Of a DNA stretch of 64,000 nucleotides, positions 37,429 to 46,244 are shown in pieces (positions within the stretch are counted from its first letter, which is position 1; each line of letters starts with the position of its first letter). The stretch covers positions 1,851,815-1,915,814 of the forward strand of contig NZ_CH902584.1 of NCBI RefSeq assembly GCF_000152845.1, in the 5' to 3' direction. A model generated the notes under the pieces. That model did no database searches. It saw only the letters and a program-made list of their open reading frames with translations, and was not told the DNA's origin. This DNA comes from Roseovarius sp. 217. Its GTDB lineage: Bacteria; Pseudomonadota; Alphaproteobacteria; Rhodobacterales; Rhodobacteraceae. The position numbers and the translations under genes are program-made.

Positions 37429-38427
37429 ATGTCACATTCACCCTTTCAGATCTTCGCCGGGCCCTTTGCGGCCCTGACCCTCGTCGCGGGCACGGCCTCG
37501 GCGCAAGATGTCACTATCAATCTCGGCTATGCGGCCTCCGAGACCAGCACCTATGCCGTGCTCGCCGACAAGTTCGAGGAACTGGTCGAGGAATATACCG
37601 AAGGCAGCGTCGACGTGAAGGTGCGCTGCTGTGGTCAGCTCATGGGCGAGGACGAGGCATTCAAGGCGATGCAGCTTGGAACCGTGGACATGTTCGTTAT
37701 CACCGGTAACAACATCTCGCCGCATTTTCCGCTGATGGATGCGTTCGTTCTGCCCTACATCTTTCAAAACAAGGAGCATGCTTACCGCGTGCTCGAAGGT
37801 GAGGTCGGGCGCGATTTCGCCGCGCAGCTTCAAGCGGCGACAAACGTGCATCTGCTGACCTACGGTTTTGTCGGGGATCGCGATTTCTACAATTCCAGAA
37901 GTCCGATCACCTCGGTGGAAGACATGGAGGGGCTGAAGGTGCGTGTCCCAAAAAACCAGGTGATGATCGACACCTACGAGGAATTCGGCGCGGCACCCAT
38001 TCCGCTGCCTTGGGCCGATACACCAACTGCGCTTCAGACCGGCACGGTGGAAGGGGCGGATAACGGCACCTCATTCATCAAATCGCAGAAGTTCTACGAG
38101 ATCATGCCCTATTTCACGGTTCTGGAGCATTTCACCTATTTCTCACCGCTCTTTGCCAGCGACCGCGTGATGAACAAGCTCGATGAGGCGCAGCGCGCCG
38201 CTGTGATGCGGGCGGCCGCCGAGGCGGGTGTTTATCACCGTAAGGAAATGGCAGAGCAGACCGACGAAATCCGCGCCTTCCTGACTGGCGAGGGCGGCAT
38301 GGAAACAACAAACGTCGACCGCTCTGGCTTTATCGAGGCGGGACTGCGTGTGCAGGATCGCTATGCCGCCGACAAGGGGGATGCCTTCATTGCCCTTGTG
38401 GAAGCTATCCGCGCTGAAGCCGAGTAA
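37429..38427 (+). CDS. dctP: TRAP transporter solute-binding protein DctP
   Basis: A 332-residue periplasmic receptor. The signal peptide is FQIFAGPFAALTLVAGTASAQ. DctP-family marks are the early NLGYAASETSTYAVLADKFEE, then LKVRVPKNQVMIDTYEEFGA with the conserved Arg that binds a carboxylate, and PLPWADTPTALQTGTVEGADNG (in part). The ATG at 37429 follows gggag by 5 bases, better than the one at 37411. The ligand is unknown; the operon partner suggests an amide or the acid it yields. Confidence 0.9.
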   Translation: MSHSPFQIFAGPFAALTLVAGTASAQDVTINLGYAASETSTYAVLADKFEELVEEYTEGSVDVKVRCCGQLMGEDEAFKAMQLGTVDMFVITGNNISPHFPLMDAFVLPYIFQNKEHAYRVLEGEVGRDFAAQLQAATNVHLLTYGFVGDRDFYNSRSPITSVEDMEGLKVRVPKNQVMIDTYEEFGAAPIPLPWADTPTALQTGTVEGADNGTSFIKSQKFYEIMPYFTVLEHFTYFSPLFASDRVMNKLDEAQRAAVMRAAAEAGVYHRKEMAEQTDEIRAFLTGEGGMETTNVDRSGFIEAGLRVQDRYAADKGDAFIALVEAIRAEAE

Positions 38428-38500
38428 CTCCTTCTGAACCACCGCACGGGGGGCAGCGCTACTCCGTGCCATTTGACACCTTCAGGGCGGAGGCGGGACC

Positions 38501-38983
38501 ATGCTGTCCAAGCTAGACAGGTATTTCGAAGAGGTGATTTGCACGATCTGCCTGACGGTTGTGGTGGGGTCTGTCCTGCTTCAGGTCATCTTGCGCTACT
38601 TCTTTTCGACCGCCGCCGCCTGGGCCGAGGAAACCGCGGTCTACGGCATGATCTTCGCGGTCTATCTCGGGGCCACGATGGCGGTCCGCGAACGCGCGCA
38701 TATCCGCATCACCCTGTTGGTCAGCCGCTTGCCGCGCGCCTTGCAGGTAGGGGCCGTGGTGATGGCCGATACGCTCTGGGCCGGCTTCGTGATTTTCATG
38801 ATCGTGCAGACCACGATCTACACGCAGCTTTTGTTCAACGTCACCTACATGACCCCCGGTTTGGGGATCGAGCAGCGATGGGTGCAGATGATCATCCCGA
38901 TGGCGTTCAGCCTGATGCTTTTTCGTATCCTGCAAGTTTATTGGCGGTGGGCGCGTGACGGCTGGAAGGATCTGCCGCTATGA
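38501..38983 (+). CDS. dctQ: TRAP transporter small membrane subunit DctQ
   Basis: A 160-residue protein with four predicted membrane helices (about 14-34, 48-66, 88-108 and 126-146). The DctQ motif AAAWAEETAVYGMIFAVYLGA with the conserved Trp-Ala-Glu-Glu is present. It lies 73 bp after dctP and overlaps dctM by ATGA. Confidence 0.88.
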   Translation: MLSKLDRYFEEVICTICLTVVVGSVLLQVILRYFFSTAAAWAEETAVYGMIFAVYLGATMAVRERAHIRITLLVSRLPRALQVGAVVMADTLWAGFVIFMIVQTTIYTQLLFNVTYMTPGLGIEQRWVQMIIPMAFSLMLFRILQVYWRWARDGWKDLPL

Positions 38984-40275
38984 ATGGCCCCCTTGTCATG
39001 GCTGCGGTCTTCGTCTTTGCGATGGCGATCGGCGTGCCCATTCCCTTCGCCGCCGGGCTGGCCACGGTCGCGGGCCTGCTGATCGCGGACATTCCCCTCA
39101 CCCTGATGGCGCAGGCGGCCTGGACAGCGTTCGAGCCGTTTCCGTTGGTGACCATCCCGCTCTTCATCCTTGCGGGGCAGTTGATGGAACAGGGCGGCAT
39201 GTCGGAAAAGCTGGTCACCATCGCAAAGCGCCTTGTGGGCGCCTACAAGGGCGGCATGGGGCTGGTGACGGTGGTGGCCTGCATGTTCTTCGCCGCGCTC
39301 TCGGGGTCGGGCCCCGCGACCACCGCCGCTATCGGCTCGATAACCATTCCGGCGATGCAGAGGGAAGGTTATCGCTCGCGCTTTGCCGGGGCCATCGCCG
39401 CTTCGGCGGGCGCACTCGGCAGCATGATCCCGCCCTCCAATCTCTTGATCATTTTTGCGCTGGTCACCGATGTTTCCATCCCGCGGCTCTTTCTGGCGGG
39501 AATCCTGCCGGGTCTTATCCTGGGGCTGATGCTGATGGTCGTGGTTTTCGTCATCTCGTGGAAGAACGGCTATGGCGGCAGCGAAGAGCGGTTTCGCTGG
39601 GGCCCGCTGCTCTGGGCGTTATGGGATGGCAAATGGGCGGTTTTCGCACCGATCCTGATCCTCGGCGGCATCTATGCCGGCATCTTCACCCCGTCCGAGG
39701 CGGCGGCGGTGGCAGTTGCCTATGGTCTCTTCGTTGGGCTTTTCGTCTACAAGGGCCTGACATGGGCCAAGCTGCTACACGCGTTCAAGTTCACCGCCAT
39801 CGTCATCGGCACGGTGCTGTTTATCCTCGGCTCCACCAAGGCGTTCGGCCAATTGGTGACGATCTTCGACATTCCCAGCGATATCCTCGCGCTGTTTCAG
39901 GGGCTGATCGCCTATCCGTGGATGATCATGCTGTCCATCGGGATCTTCTACATCCTCGTCGGCATGTGGCTGGAGAGCATTCCGCAGATCATCATCTTCA
40001 CCGCCGTGTTCTTTCCGCTCGTGACCAGCCTCGGCATCGACCCGGTGGTGTTCGGCATCTTCACCGTGATGACCTGCGAGATCGGCTTTCTGACACCCCC
40101 CATCGGCGTCAATCTCTTCGTCGCAGCTCGGATCAGCAAAATCTCGATCGAGGATATATCAGTCGGGGTGCTGCCGCTGCTCATCCCCTACATGCTGATG
40201 ATCCTGCTTCTCGTCTTTTTCTCGGACTGGGTCACCTGGCTCCCCGATCTCGTCTACGGCCCGCAACTGAGGTAA
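38980..40275 (+). CDS. dctM: TRAP transporter large membrane subunit DctM
   Basis: A 431-residue permease with about twelve helices. Family marks are PLFILAGQLMEQGGMSEKLV, ALSGSGPATTAAIGSITIPAM and SAGALGSMIPPSNLLIIFALV in the first half, and GFLTPPIGVNLFVAARIS near the end. It uses a sodium gradient with DctQ and the periplasmic receptor. It starts inside the end of dctQ and stops 4 bases before the next gene, a tight operon. Confidence 0.92.
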   Translation: MNGPLVMAAVFVFAMAIGVPIPFAAGLATVAGLLIADIPLTLMAQAAWTAFEPFPLVTIPLFILAGQLMEQGGMSEKLVTIAKRLVGAYKGGMGLVTVVACMFFAALSGSGPATTAAIGSITIPAMQREGYRSRFAGAIAASAGALGSMIPPSNLLIIFALVTDVSIPRLFLAGILPGLILGLMLMVVVFVISWKNGYGGSEERFRWGPLLWALWDGKWAVFAPILILGGIYAGIFTPSEAAAVAVAYGLFVGLFVYKGLTWAKLLHAFKFTAIVIGTVLFILGSTKAFGQLVTIFDIPSDILALFQGLIAYPWMIMLSIGIFYILVGMWLESIPQIIIFTAVFFPLVTSLGIDPVVFGIFTVMTCEIGFLTPPIGVNLFVAARISKISIEDISVGVLPLLIPYMLMILLLVFFSDWVTWLPDLVYGPQLR

Positions 40276-40279
40276 GCGC

Positions 40280-42382
40280 ATGAATGAAGTCCCCCTAACC
40301 GGCTATACCGACCGTCTCTCGGCGCGGCCGGGCGAAGATATCGCCTTCAAGGTCTCGTCGACCAGTGGTGGCCGCTATCGCGCACGACTGGCCAGGTCGA
40401 TCTGCGCCGATCCGAACCCAGTGGGCATGGGCATCACCGAAGTGGATGCAAGCGCATGGTTCGCACCGCGCGATCTGCCAGCCCGGCATCAGCCGTTCTT
40501 TCCCGGCTCTTACGGACTTAGCGACGCGGCAATCACGCTGCCCGCTCAGGGCAACGTCACTCTGTCTGCCACGATCCAACCCACGTACCTCAATGGAGGT
40601 GATCAGGCGGTTCTGTCCTGCGGTCCACTGACAATGGGGCTCAATGCAGAGGGCTGCCTTTTCGTAACAGCGGGGGCGGCGCGGGTCACGTCACCGGTGC
40701 CGTTGCCGACGCATCGCTGGACGCAGATCGAGGCGCGATTGACGGATGGTCACGCGACGCTTGTCCAGACGGTTCTTGGACACCACAGCCGCGAGACGCA
40801 TGAGGCAAGCGGTGCGCTGTCTCGCGCCGCGATCACGGCCCCTGTCGTCCTTGCCGCAGGTTTGGCTGATACCCGGGCGACAGAGTTCTTCAACGGCAAG
40901 ATCGAGGCCCCGGCCATCGTAGGCCCGGAAGGAATGATCGCGGCCTGGGATCTGGCGCTCGCGATTTCGTCGGCCCATGTGCCCGCCCTGACCGGACCGG
41001 CGTTGCAGCTTGTCAACTTTCCCACCCGTGCGATGACCGGCTCGGACTGGGACGCCTCCGAAATGTGCTGGCGGCACAAGCCCGCGCATTACGGCGCTAT
41101 CCATTTCCACGAGGACGATATCTATGATTTCGGCTGGCAGACCGATTTCACCCTGACCGTACCCGATGACATGCCGTCGGGCGTCTATGTCATGCACATC
41201 GAAGGCGATCATGGCAGCGACGCCTTACCGTTCTATGTCTGTCCACCTAAGGGCATGCGGCGCGCCGATCTCTGCGTGTTGATCCCGACCTTCACCTATG
41301 TGGTCTACGGCAACCATGCCCGGCCCGATTACGACCCGGCATGGCAGAGCCGCATGCGCGACTGGGGCGCTTATCCGCATAATCCGGCGGAATATCGCGA
41401 GTATGGCCTGTCGACCTACAACACCCATTCCGACGGGTCGGGCATTTGCCACGCTTCGCACCGGCGGCCGCTGTTCAATTTCCGGCCCGGTTTTGTTACC
41501 TTCGGGGCTACTACCTGCTCGGGCCTGCGGCATTTCCCGGCTGACAGCCACCTGATCAGCTGGCTGCATGCCAAGGGCATGGAGTATGATATCATTACCG
41601 ACCACGAGTTGCATGCCGAAGGGGCTGAGGTTCTGGCCGGGTACAAGGCCGTCACCACCACCACCCACCCCGAATACCACACCGCCGAGACTCTGGACGC
41701 ACTGCGCGATTATCGCGATTCGGGTGGCAATCTGCTCTATCTGGGGGGCAACGGCTTCTACTGGCGCATCGCCCGGCATGCCGAGAATGACAGCCTGCTC
41801 GAAATCCGCCGAGCCGAGGACGGCATCCGCGCATGGGCGGCGGAACCGGGCGAGTATTACAACGCCTTCGATGGCACCTACGGGGGCCTTTGGCGGCGCA
41901 GCGGGCGGGCACCGCAGGCCCTCGTCGGGATCGGCTTTGCCGCGCAGGGCGAGTTTCACGGTGCGCCTTATCAGCGGATGTGCTTCGATCCGAGGTTCGA
42001 CTGGCTCTTTGAGGGCGTAACCGATGATCTGTTCGGCGATTACGGGTTCAGCGGCAACGGTGCCGCAGGCTTCGAGCTTGACCATGTCGATCATCGCATC
42101 GGCTCGCCGCAGGACCACGTTTTGCTGGCACGCTCCGCAGGCGACAATCAGGCCTTCATGCTGGTCCCCGAAGAGCAGCTTACCCACCTGACGAACCTGA
42201 CCGGCGGGCCGGAGGAAGACGCCAAACACGCAGATCTGATCTATTTCGACCTGCCAAAAGGCGGATCGGTCTTTTCGGTCGGATCGATCACCTTTTGCGG
42301 CAGCTTGCCGTGGAACGGGTTCGACAATGATGTCTCGCGACTGTTGGACAATTTTCTGCGCTGCAAATTGGCGCTGCAGTAA
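40280..42382 (+). CDS. N,N-dimethylformamidase large-subunit family protein
   Basis: A 700-residue homologue of the large subunit of dimethylformamidase, which hydrolyses dimethylformamide to dimethylamine and formate at a mononuclear iron. The C-terminal DMFA2-type domain is clear: LCVLIPTFTYVVYGNH, EYGLSTYNTHSDGSGICHASHRRP (in part), MEYDIITDHELHAEG and GGNLLYLGGNGFYWR. The Tyr residues and Glu typical of the iron site appear plausible but I cannot place them with certainty. The N-terminal half resembles a lectin-like jelly roll. The small subunit of the known enzyme is not found nearby. As the last gene of a TRAP operon, it probably acts on the imported amide. The natural substrate is unknown. 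Confidence 0.83.
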   Translation: MNEVPLTGYTDRLSARPGEDIAFKVSSTSGGRYRARLARSICADPNPVGMGITEVDASAWFAPRDLPARHQPFFPGSYGLSDAAITLPAQGNVTLSATIQPTYLNGGDQAVLSCGPLTMGLNAEGCLFVTAGAARVTSPVPLPTHRWTQIEARLTDGHATLVQTVLGHHSRETHEASGALSRAAITAPVVLAAGLADTRATEFFNGKIEAPAIVGPEGMIAAWDLALAISSAHVPALTGPALQLVNFPTRAMTGSDWDASEMCWRHKPAHYGAIHFHEDDIYDFGWQTDFTLTVPDDMPSGVYVMHIEGDHGSDALPFYVCPPKGMRRADLCVLIPTFTYVVYGNHARPDYDPAWQSRMRDWGAYPHNPAEYREYGLSTYNTHSDGSGICHASHRRPLFNFRPGFVTFGATTCSGLRHFPADSHLISWLHAKGMEYDIITDHELHAEGAEVLAGYKAVTTTTHPEYHTAETLDALRDYRDSGGNLLYLGGNGFYWRIARHAENDSLLEIRRAEDGIRAWAAEPGEYYNAFDGTYGGLWRRSGRAPQALVGIGFAAQGEFHGAPYQRMCFDPRFDWLFEGVTDDLFGDYGFSGNGAAGFELDHVDHRIGSPQDHVLLARSAGDNQAFMLVPEEQLTHLTNLTGGPEEDAKHADLIYFDLPKGGSVFSVGSITFCGSLPWNGFDNDVSRLLDNFLRCKLALQ

Positions 42383-42869
42383 ACTCGAGTTATCCGAGTT
42401 CAAGAAGGCTCGGGAAGAGAGCCGCAATTTCTGCGCTCGCAAACGTCAATTTTTCCACAATATGGGCGATTTCCGGTCATTCGCGGCACCCAATTAGACC
42501 AAGCTAGAGCGCAGCAAAGCAACCATTCAAAGTCCGAGAGGCACGACCACGATGCTGCGGTTTGGACCAAAGTCTGCTACGCGCAGGAAGCGGAGTTTGC
42601 AAAGGCATGGTTGGTTCATGACAGCCAACCTTCGAGCCAATTGCGGTGAATGCCAGTAGTGAGCCCATTTTGACTGAGTTGGAGGTGCGGGCCCTGCAGT
42701 TACAACGGCGAAGTAGCTGGGGTGCCAGATAAAAACCGGCCCTCGGCCGACCCTCATTCCAACCACATTGCTTGACTGGTATCCCTCGCAAATGGGCCTG
42801 CCGGGTGGAAACCCATGTTCAAAACAAGGTCCATGACGGAAACGAGATCAGTCTGGACGAGCAAGTGCA
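42383..42869. other. 490-bp region with no recognised gene
   Basis: Only short overlapping frames are present, none with a convincing start or family feature. It lies between the formamidase gene and a LysR relic, and is probably the scar of a rearrangement. Confidence 0.35.
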
Positions 42870-43012
42870 TTTGCCACGTCGCGCCGCGCCGATATACCAT
42901 CGGCTTGCACCTGCGCGTGCAGCCAATCCGAGAACTCCGGAACCATAGGATCGTTTTTGCGCGCAACCGAAGAGGCGACCGAGTAGATCACGAAGGGCAT
43001 TGTCACTGTATC
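42870..43012 (-). pseudogene. LysR-family regulator C-terminal fragment
   Basis: A minus-strand frame reads TVTMPFVIYSVASSVARKNDP, then MVPEFSDWLHAQVQADG. An ending xxFxxWLxxx is common in GcvA-type LysR regulators. It is cut off upstream by the IS6 remnant at about 43000. The match is short, so this is tentative. Confidence 0.35.
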
Positions 43013-43149
43013 GAAGTCGCTCACATGATCCGAAAGGACCAGTTTGCAGCAAACGGAACAACCCCCTTCCAGAAATTTGCTGCGCTTGCGGCACAATCAT
43101 GCCCGCAGGTTAACCTTTTCAAAGCCTTGCTAAAGTTTGCGACAGAACC
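43000..43149 (+). pseudogene. IS6-family transposase remnant, 3' end
   Basis: The plus frame gives EVAHMIRKDQFAANGTTPFQK, then FAALAA, the same C-terminus as the relic at 33464 but in a different variant. The terminal repeat, read inward, is GGTTCTGTCGCAAACTTTAG (43149-43130). Only about 40 residues remain. Confidence 0.75.
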
Positions 43150-43156
43150 GAAACAC

Positions 43157-43190
43157 GCGGGGGGCGGGTCCGTCCTGCCCCCCGCTCTGT
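43157..43190. terminator. GC-rich hairpin after the TetR gene
   Basis: gcggggggc (43157-43165) pairs with gccccccgc (43177-43185). It is placed to end the minus-strand TetR transcript (stop at 43215), but no strong T run follows on either strand. Confidence 0.4.
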
Positions 43191-43214
43191 TCCCTGACCG
43201 TCAAAGGGCGGAAT

Positions 43215-43766
43215 TCAGGGCTGTTGCGCCTTTGAAATCCAAGCGCGCGTCTGCTCCAGTATCTCGTCCGACAAGGCACCATCATCGACGGCTCGGGCAA
43301 GGATCATCGCGCCGACCATCGCCGACCATGAGCCTATCGCCGCCCGACGCGAGTCTTGGCTGCACTGATCGGACAGCGAGTCGGTAATTCGGGCAATCTG
43401 CGCCTGTAGCCCGGCGGCCATCGCGGTGCGCGATTTGGCAGGCTGTTGGCGGGTGTCCGAAGCGAGCGCTGCCGTCGGGCAGCCTGTGGCGGCGCGGTCG
43501 CGGTGCCGGGGCGAAAGGTAAGACTCAAGATAGGCGTCAAACCCGCGACTGACCCCCGAATCCCCGGCAAGGGCATGCTCCAGCGTCTGTGCGATCAGAT
43601 CGCTTTTCGAGCTGAAATGCCCATAGAAACCGCCATGGGTCAGCCCAGCGGCCTGCATCACCTCGGCCACCGACACCTGATCAAAGCCCCGATCCTTAAA
43701 CAGGCGGCTGGCTTCGGCAAGGATCCGATGGCGGTTTTCTGCCATCTGTTCGCGGGACACTTTCAT
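43215..43766 (-). CDS. TetR-family repressor of the adjacent SDR gene
   Basis: A 183-residue TetR/AcrR protein. The HTH is AEASRLFKDRGFDQVSVAEVM followed by QAAGLTHGGFYGHFSSKSDL (together residues 16-56). The ligand domain has GCPTAALASDTRQQ, the same subgroup as the TetR at 18166. It is divergent from an SDR gene with two dyads in the 110-bp gap, and so likely autoregulated. Confidence 0.88.
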   Translation of the reverse strand: MKVSREQMAENRHRILAEASRLFKDRGFDQVSVAEVMQAAGLTHGGFYGHFSSKSDLIAQTLEHALAGDSGVSRGFDAYLESYLSPRHRDRAATGCPTAALASDTRQQPAKSRTAMAAGLQAQIARITDSLSDQCSQDSRRAAIGSWSAMVGAMILARAVDDGALSDEILEQTRAWISKAQQP

Positions 43767-43796
43767 GGCTTGATCTCTCTGTTTCCTGCTCTTGAC

Positions 43797-43850
43797 ATAT
43801 TCATGATGGTCATCATATTAAAGACCAATCATGATGCGCGTCATGAATAT
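43797..43850. promoter_or_regulatory. paired TetR operators between TetR and SDR
   Basis: ATGATGgtCATCAT (43803-43816) and CATGAtgcgcgTCATG (43830-43845) are two dyads. They sit inside a larger symmetric array, ATATTCATGA (43797-43806) and TCATGAATAT (43841-43850), centred at 43823.5. Two repressor dimers could bind and cover both promoters. Confidence 0.65.
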
Positions 43851-43878
43851 AGCCCCGATCCAGGAAGAGAGCAATGCC

Positions 43879-44664
43879 ATGACCAAACCCACAGTCCTCA
43901 TCACCGGCGCATCGACCGGAATTGGTGCGATTTATGCCGACCGTTTCGCGCGCCGCGGCCATGACCTTGTGCTGGTCGCCCGTGACCAGGTGCGGATGGA
44001 GGCTGTGGCTGCCCGTTTGCGTCAAGAAACCGGCGTAGCGGTCGACATCCTTCAGGCGGATCTGACGCAAGCCACCGAGCTCGCCACCGTCGAGGCGCGG
44101 CTGCGCGACGACGCCAGCATCGGGATTCTGGTCAACAACGCCGGAACCGGCATCGGCGGCAGCTTCATCGAGCAAAGCACCGACTCCGTTGCGCAGCTTG
44201 TGGCGCTTAACACCACCGCGCTGCTGCGGCTGGCCAGCGCGATTGCGCCGCGTCTGGCGAAATCCGGCGAGGGCGCGATCGTCAACATCGGCTCGGTGGT
44301 CGGACTGGCGCCCGAGTTCAGCATGACGGTCTACGGGGCAACCAAGGCTTTCGTGCTGTTCCTGTCGCAGGGGCTTAGCCTCGAACTTGGGCCGAAGGGC
44401 GTTTACGTCCAAGCCGTGCTTCCCGCCACGACGCGCACCGAGATCTGGGATCATGTCGGGGCTGACGTCAACACTTTGTCCAATGTGATGGAGGTGGGCG
44501 ATCTGGTTGACGCGGCGCTGGTCGGCTTTGACCGCCGCGAAACCGTCACCATCCCGCCGCTGCCTGATGCCGGGCAATGGGAAGCCTATGACGCCACCCG
44601 CCAAGCGATGCTGCCCGGTTTTCGCAATGCCCAGCCCGCCGAACGCTACCGCAAGTCGGCCTGA
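43879..44664 (+). CDS. SDR-family oxidoreductase
   Basis: A 261-residue short-chain dehydrogenase. The NAD(P) motif is TVLITGASTGIGAIYADRFA, NNAGTGIGG follows near 83, and the catalytic residues are in NIGSVVGLA (Ser) and VYGATKAFVLF (YxxxK). A helical C-terminus lacks the usual Rossmann end extension. I chose 43879 because aggaagag is about 10 bases before it and the fold begins at once; an upstream start at 43831 would translate the operator. The substrate is unknown. Confidence 0.86.
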   Translation: MTKPTVLITGASTGIGAIYADRFARRGHDLVLVARDQVRMEAVAARLRQETGVAVDILQADLTQATELATVEARLRDDASIGILVNNAGTGIGGSFIEQSTDSVAQLVALNTTALLRLASAIAPRLAKSGEGAIVNIGSVVGLAPEFSMTVYGATKAFVLFLSQGLSLELGPKGVYVQAVLPATTRTEIWDHVGADVNTLSNVMEVGDLVDAALVGFDRRETVTIPPLPDAGQWEAYDATRQAMLPGFRNAQPAERYRKSA

Positions 44665-44754
44665 ACGAACACGCCACAGCAACCGTGCTGAACGAACGCA
44701 ATTCCCAACCGAAAGTCTGAACATGACAAACAATGCACTCTTTCAACCGGTCAC

Positions 44755-45571
44755 GGCACCGTAAACTTAATGCACGGCCTCCATTGATGTGCGATGGGGC
44801 CGCATGATCACAACCAACACCGCACCGCTTTATCACCGCCACCGATTTCCACCTGAGGTGATCGCCCAAGCGATCTGGCTGTATTTCAGGTTTCCGCTCA
44901 GTTTGCGGATGGTCGAGGATATTCTAGCCGAGCGAGGTATCAGTGTTTCGCACCAGACGATCCGAACCTAGGCTGAGAAATTTGGACGTCATTTTGCCGC
45001 CGACATTCGCCACAGATCGGCTGGTAAATTTGATGGCAAGTGGTACCTCGACGAGGTCGGGATCACGATGCGCGGCAAGAAGCATTGGCTGTGGCGCGCG
45101 GTTGATAAGGACGGATTTGTTTTAGACGTTTTGGTACAAAGTCGTCGCAATCGGGCCGCAGCTAAGCGCATCATGCAAAAACTTCTGAAGCGGCAAGGGG
45201 CAGCCCCGCGTGTCATGATAACGGACAAACTCCGGTCATACGGAGCGGCAAAACGCGAAATCATGCCCAGTGTTGAACACCGATCGCACAAGGGTCTGAA
45301 CAACCGATCTGAGAATTCGCACCAACCGACGCGACAACGGGAGCGAGGGATGAAGACGTTCAAATCATCTGGTCATTTGCAGCGGTTCCTGTCCATCCAC
45401 GATCCCATAGCCAACTTGTTCCATCTTCCGCGCCATGAAATGCCGTCCACCGACTTCCGCGAAATGAGATCGCTCGTCATGCAAATTTGGCGCGAAATCG
45501 CTCAGGTTGAAGTCGCGTAAGGATCAAACTGCTAGATTCCCTTGGCTGGAGTCAGTTAACTTTACGGTGCC
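44755..45571 (+). mobile_element. IS6-family insertion sequence, copy 1 (817 bp)
   Basis: The ends are ggcaccgtaaacttaa at 44755 and, read inward from 45571, ggcaccgtaaagttaa. The body is one transposase frame broken by an amber codon. A nearly identical copy lies inverted at 48123-48939; the two have the same length. No matching 8-bp target duplication is seen at either end. Confidence 0.9.
44804..45520 (+). pseudogene. IS6-family transposase with in-frame TAG, copy 1
   Basis: The 238-codon frame has the HTH PEVIAQAIWLYFRFPLSLRM and VEDILAERGISVSHQTIRT, then TAG at 44969-44971 where family members have Trp, then AEKFGRHFAADIRH and the DDE core: WYLDEVGITMRGKKHWLWR (first Asp), VMITDKLRSY (second Asp) and RSENSHQPTRQRER (Glu). 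Apart from the TAG the frame is whole. Readthrough, suppression or help from a related transposase would be needed for activity. The ATG at 44804 is the usual start; GTG at 44789 is an alternative. Confidence 0.87.
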
Positions 45572-45580
45572 GCCCCGCCC

Positions 45581-46045
45581 TCAGCCATCTTGAGGCGGGA
45601 CAGGCTCGTTCATGACGGCGCGCACGGTGCGGGTCGTAATATCTTCGCCCGTGTTCCGGTCGATCAGCATCGGTGCGATCGGCTGATTGGTGCTGCGCGA
45701 CAGAAGGGTCACCGCCGATTCACCTTCCAAAGGAACGTGCGCATTGGCCCAGTCGATCAGAGAAACGAGTATGGGATAAAGCGCCTTGCCTCTGTCCGTG
45801 AGCCGGTATTCGTACCGCACAGGGCGATCCTGATAGGCCTCGCGCCGCAGAACGCCGTCGGCCTCGAGAGTTCTTAGACGATCTGCAAGGACATGACGCG
45901 TAATGCCCAAGCGGCTCTGCATCGCATCGAAGCGCCGAATTCCCAAGAAACACTCCCGAACAACCAGCATCGTCCAACGGTCGCCAATGACGGACAATCC
46001 GCGGGCAACTGGGCATGCATCTGAGTGAAGCTCGTTCCATTTCAT
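45581..46045 (-). CDS. HxlR-family transcriptional regulator
   Basis: A 154-residue winged-helix protein. The HxlR core is ACPVARGLSVIGDRWTMLVV followed by RECFLGIRRFDAMQSRLGITR (quoted in part), then LADRLRTLEADGVLRREAY and YRLTDRGKALYPIL. The Cys at residue 11 in DACPVAR is where redox-sensing relatives carry theirs, so thiol or aldehyde sensing is possible. It is divergent from a MATE pump gene, with two matching dyads in between. It lies inside the inverted IS6 pair. Confidence 0.9.
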   Translation of the reverse strand: MKWNELHSDACPVARGLSVIGDRWTMLVVRECFLGIRRFDAMQSRLGITRHVLADRLRTLEADGVLRREAYQDRPVRYEYRLTDRGKALYPILVSLIDWANAHVPLEGESAVTLLSRSTNQPIAPMLIDRNTGEDITTRTVRAVMNEPVPPQDG

Positions 46046-46071
46046 ACCCCTCTCGTATCAGGAATTGACAG

Positions 46072-46114
46072 GTTCCGGAAGGGAACTTACACATATAGAG
46101 TTCCCTTTTGGAAC
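46072..46114. promoter_or_regulatory. twin operators for the HxlR regulator
   Basis: GTTCCggaagGGAAC (46072-46086) and GTTCCcttttGGAAC (46100-46114) share the same 5-5-5 dyad, 28 bp apart from start to start. They lie 27-69 bp before the hxlR start and ahead of the MATE gene. HxlR dimers commonly bind such sites to control divergent promoters. Confidence 0.75.
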
Positions 46115-46244
46115 TTATTGGCTGAAAAGCCGTATTGGGCGCGTCTGAAGAGGGCAGCATGCAAATAAAAGAACGGTTCTGCCTCGCGAGACAACATGCC
46201 TTATGCGGCTCGCCTGCATCCTGTTTTCGCGTGAGAGAGCGGCA

